From Draconibacterium sp. (GTDB taxonomy: Bacteria; Bacteroidota; Bacteroidia; Bacteroidales; Prolixibacteraceae), in contig JALUZN010000436.1 of the NCBI GenBank assembly GCA_027011835.1, positions 1 to 5,971 of the forward strand: DNA of 5,971 bases. Direction: 5' to 3'. The notes beneath the pieces are model-generated. The model made no database searches. It saw only the letters and a program-made list of their open reading frames with translations, and had not been told where the DNA came from. Positions 5,611 to 5,971 of the stretch are shown here, one piece after another; within the stretch, counting starts at the first letter, position 1; the number at the start of each line of letters is the position of its first letter. The position numbers and the translations under genes were made by a program.

Positions 5611-5971
5611 TTTATTGAAAAAAGAGATAAAAGCATTTTTTGGATCCCTAATCGGATATTTGGTTGTGGGCGTTTTTCTGCTTGTAACCGGTCTGTTTCT
5701 TTGGGTATTTAACGGAGCATACAACATTCCCGAAAACGGGTACGCCACTTTAGAGGGGCTTTTTACTTTGGCGCCCTGGTTGTATCTGTTTTTAATTCCG
5801 GCCATTACCATGCGCTTTTTTGCCGACGAAAAACGGTCGGGAACCATTGAAACACTGCTAACCCATCCCATTTCCGATTTTAAAATTGTTTGGGCAAAAT
5901 TTTTAGCCGGCTGCATTTTGGTACTGTTTTCGCTCCTTCCCACGTTACTCTCTTTTCTTTCGGTTTACCAG
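5603..5971 (+). CDS. gldF: Gliding-motility ABC transporter permease GldF, partial (N-terminal 123 residues)
   Basis: An open frame from the ATG at 5603 runs to the window edge without a stop, giving 123 residues of an ABC-2-type permease. GldF works with GldG (auxiliary) and GldA (ATPase) in an inner-membrane transporter. It was first linked to gliding in Flavobacterium but also occurs in non-gliding Bacteroidota. Visible features are an N-terminal KKEIKAFF helix (6-13), a first membrane segment at about 14-36, a second at about 57-72 containing the characteristic LAPWLYLFLIPAITMRFFADE stretch, the EKRSGTIETLLTHPISD segment (76-92) typical of ABC-2 permeases, and a third membrane segment from about 99. 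It overlaps lpxB by eight bases. The family's full length is about 240 residues, so roughly half is missing to the right; gldG would be expected next but cannot be seen. Confidence 0.9.
   Translation, partial: MYSLLKKEIKAFFGSLIGYLVVGVFLLVTGLFLWVFNGAYNIPENGYATLEGLFTLAPWLYLFLIPAITMRFFADEKRSGTIETLLTHPISDFKIVWAKFLAGCILVLFSLLPTLLSFLSVYQ

Noticed and set aside
5551..5943. A 130-codon minus-strand open frame at the right edge
   Set aside because: It is antisense to gldF and the lpxB end, whose plus-strand translation is clearly conserved. The minus-strand product looks like no known protein.

Overview
The window looks like chromosomal DNA of a Bacteroidota bacterium. Three things point there. GldF, the permease subunit of the gliding-motility-associated ABC transporter, is essentially a Bacteroidota protein. 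The clearest promoter fits the phylum's own consensus (TTG, spacer, TAnnTTTG) rather than a sigma70 promoter. Most starts lack a Shine-Dalgarno sequence and sit behind A-rich leaders. The base composition is AT-leaning and the gene order suggests an anaerobic or marine lineage such as the Marinilabiliales/Prolixibacteraceae, but that finer placement is inference.

Layout. (1) Bases 65-1681, plus strand: a secreted C69-family dipeptidase whose catalytic Cys directly follows the signal peptide. (2) 1747-2064, plus: a small single-domain cupin. (3) 2129-2584, minus: a small lipoprotein with an Ig-like look, convergent with the cupin. (4) 2668-3234, minus: a beta-class carbonic anhydrase, upstream of the lipoprotein on the same strand; the gap between them holds a heptanucleotide tandem repeat. 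(5) A 137-bp divergent intergenic region with a textbook Bacteroidota promoter pointing right. (6) From 3372 to the right edge, plus strand: a tight operon of surE, a 100-residue three-helix membrane protein, lpxB and gldF. Its genes overlap or lie 11 bases apart; gldF runs off the window.

How the genes work together. The right-hand operon joins a nucleotidase (SurE), a lipid A biosynthesis glycosyltransferase (LpxB) and an envelope ABC transporter permease (GldF), so it is envelope-oriented. The membrane protein in its middle is the least understood member. The left half is a looser set of single genes (peptidase, cupin, lipoprotein, carbonic anhydrase) with no evident shared pathway.

I found no mobile element, CRISPR array, RNA gene, phage gene or defence system. 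Most of the window is ordinary conserved chromosome. The points worth a second look are the heptamer repeat, the unnamed membrane protein in the lipid A/Gld operon, the signal-peptide/nucleophile junction of the peptidase, and variant active-site residues in the carbonic anhydrase and cupin.
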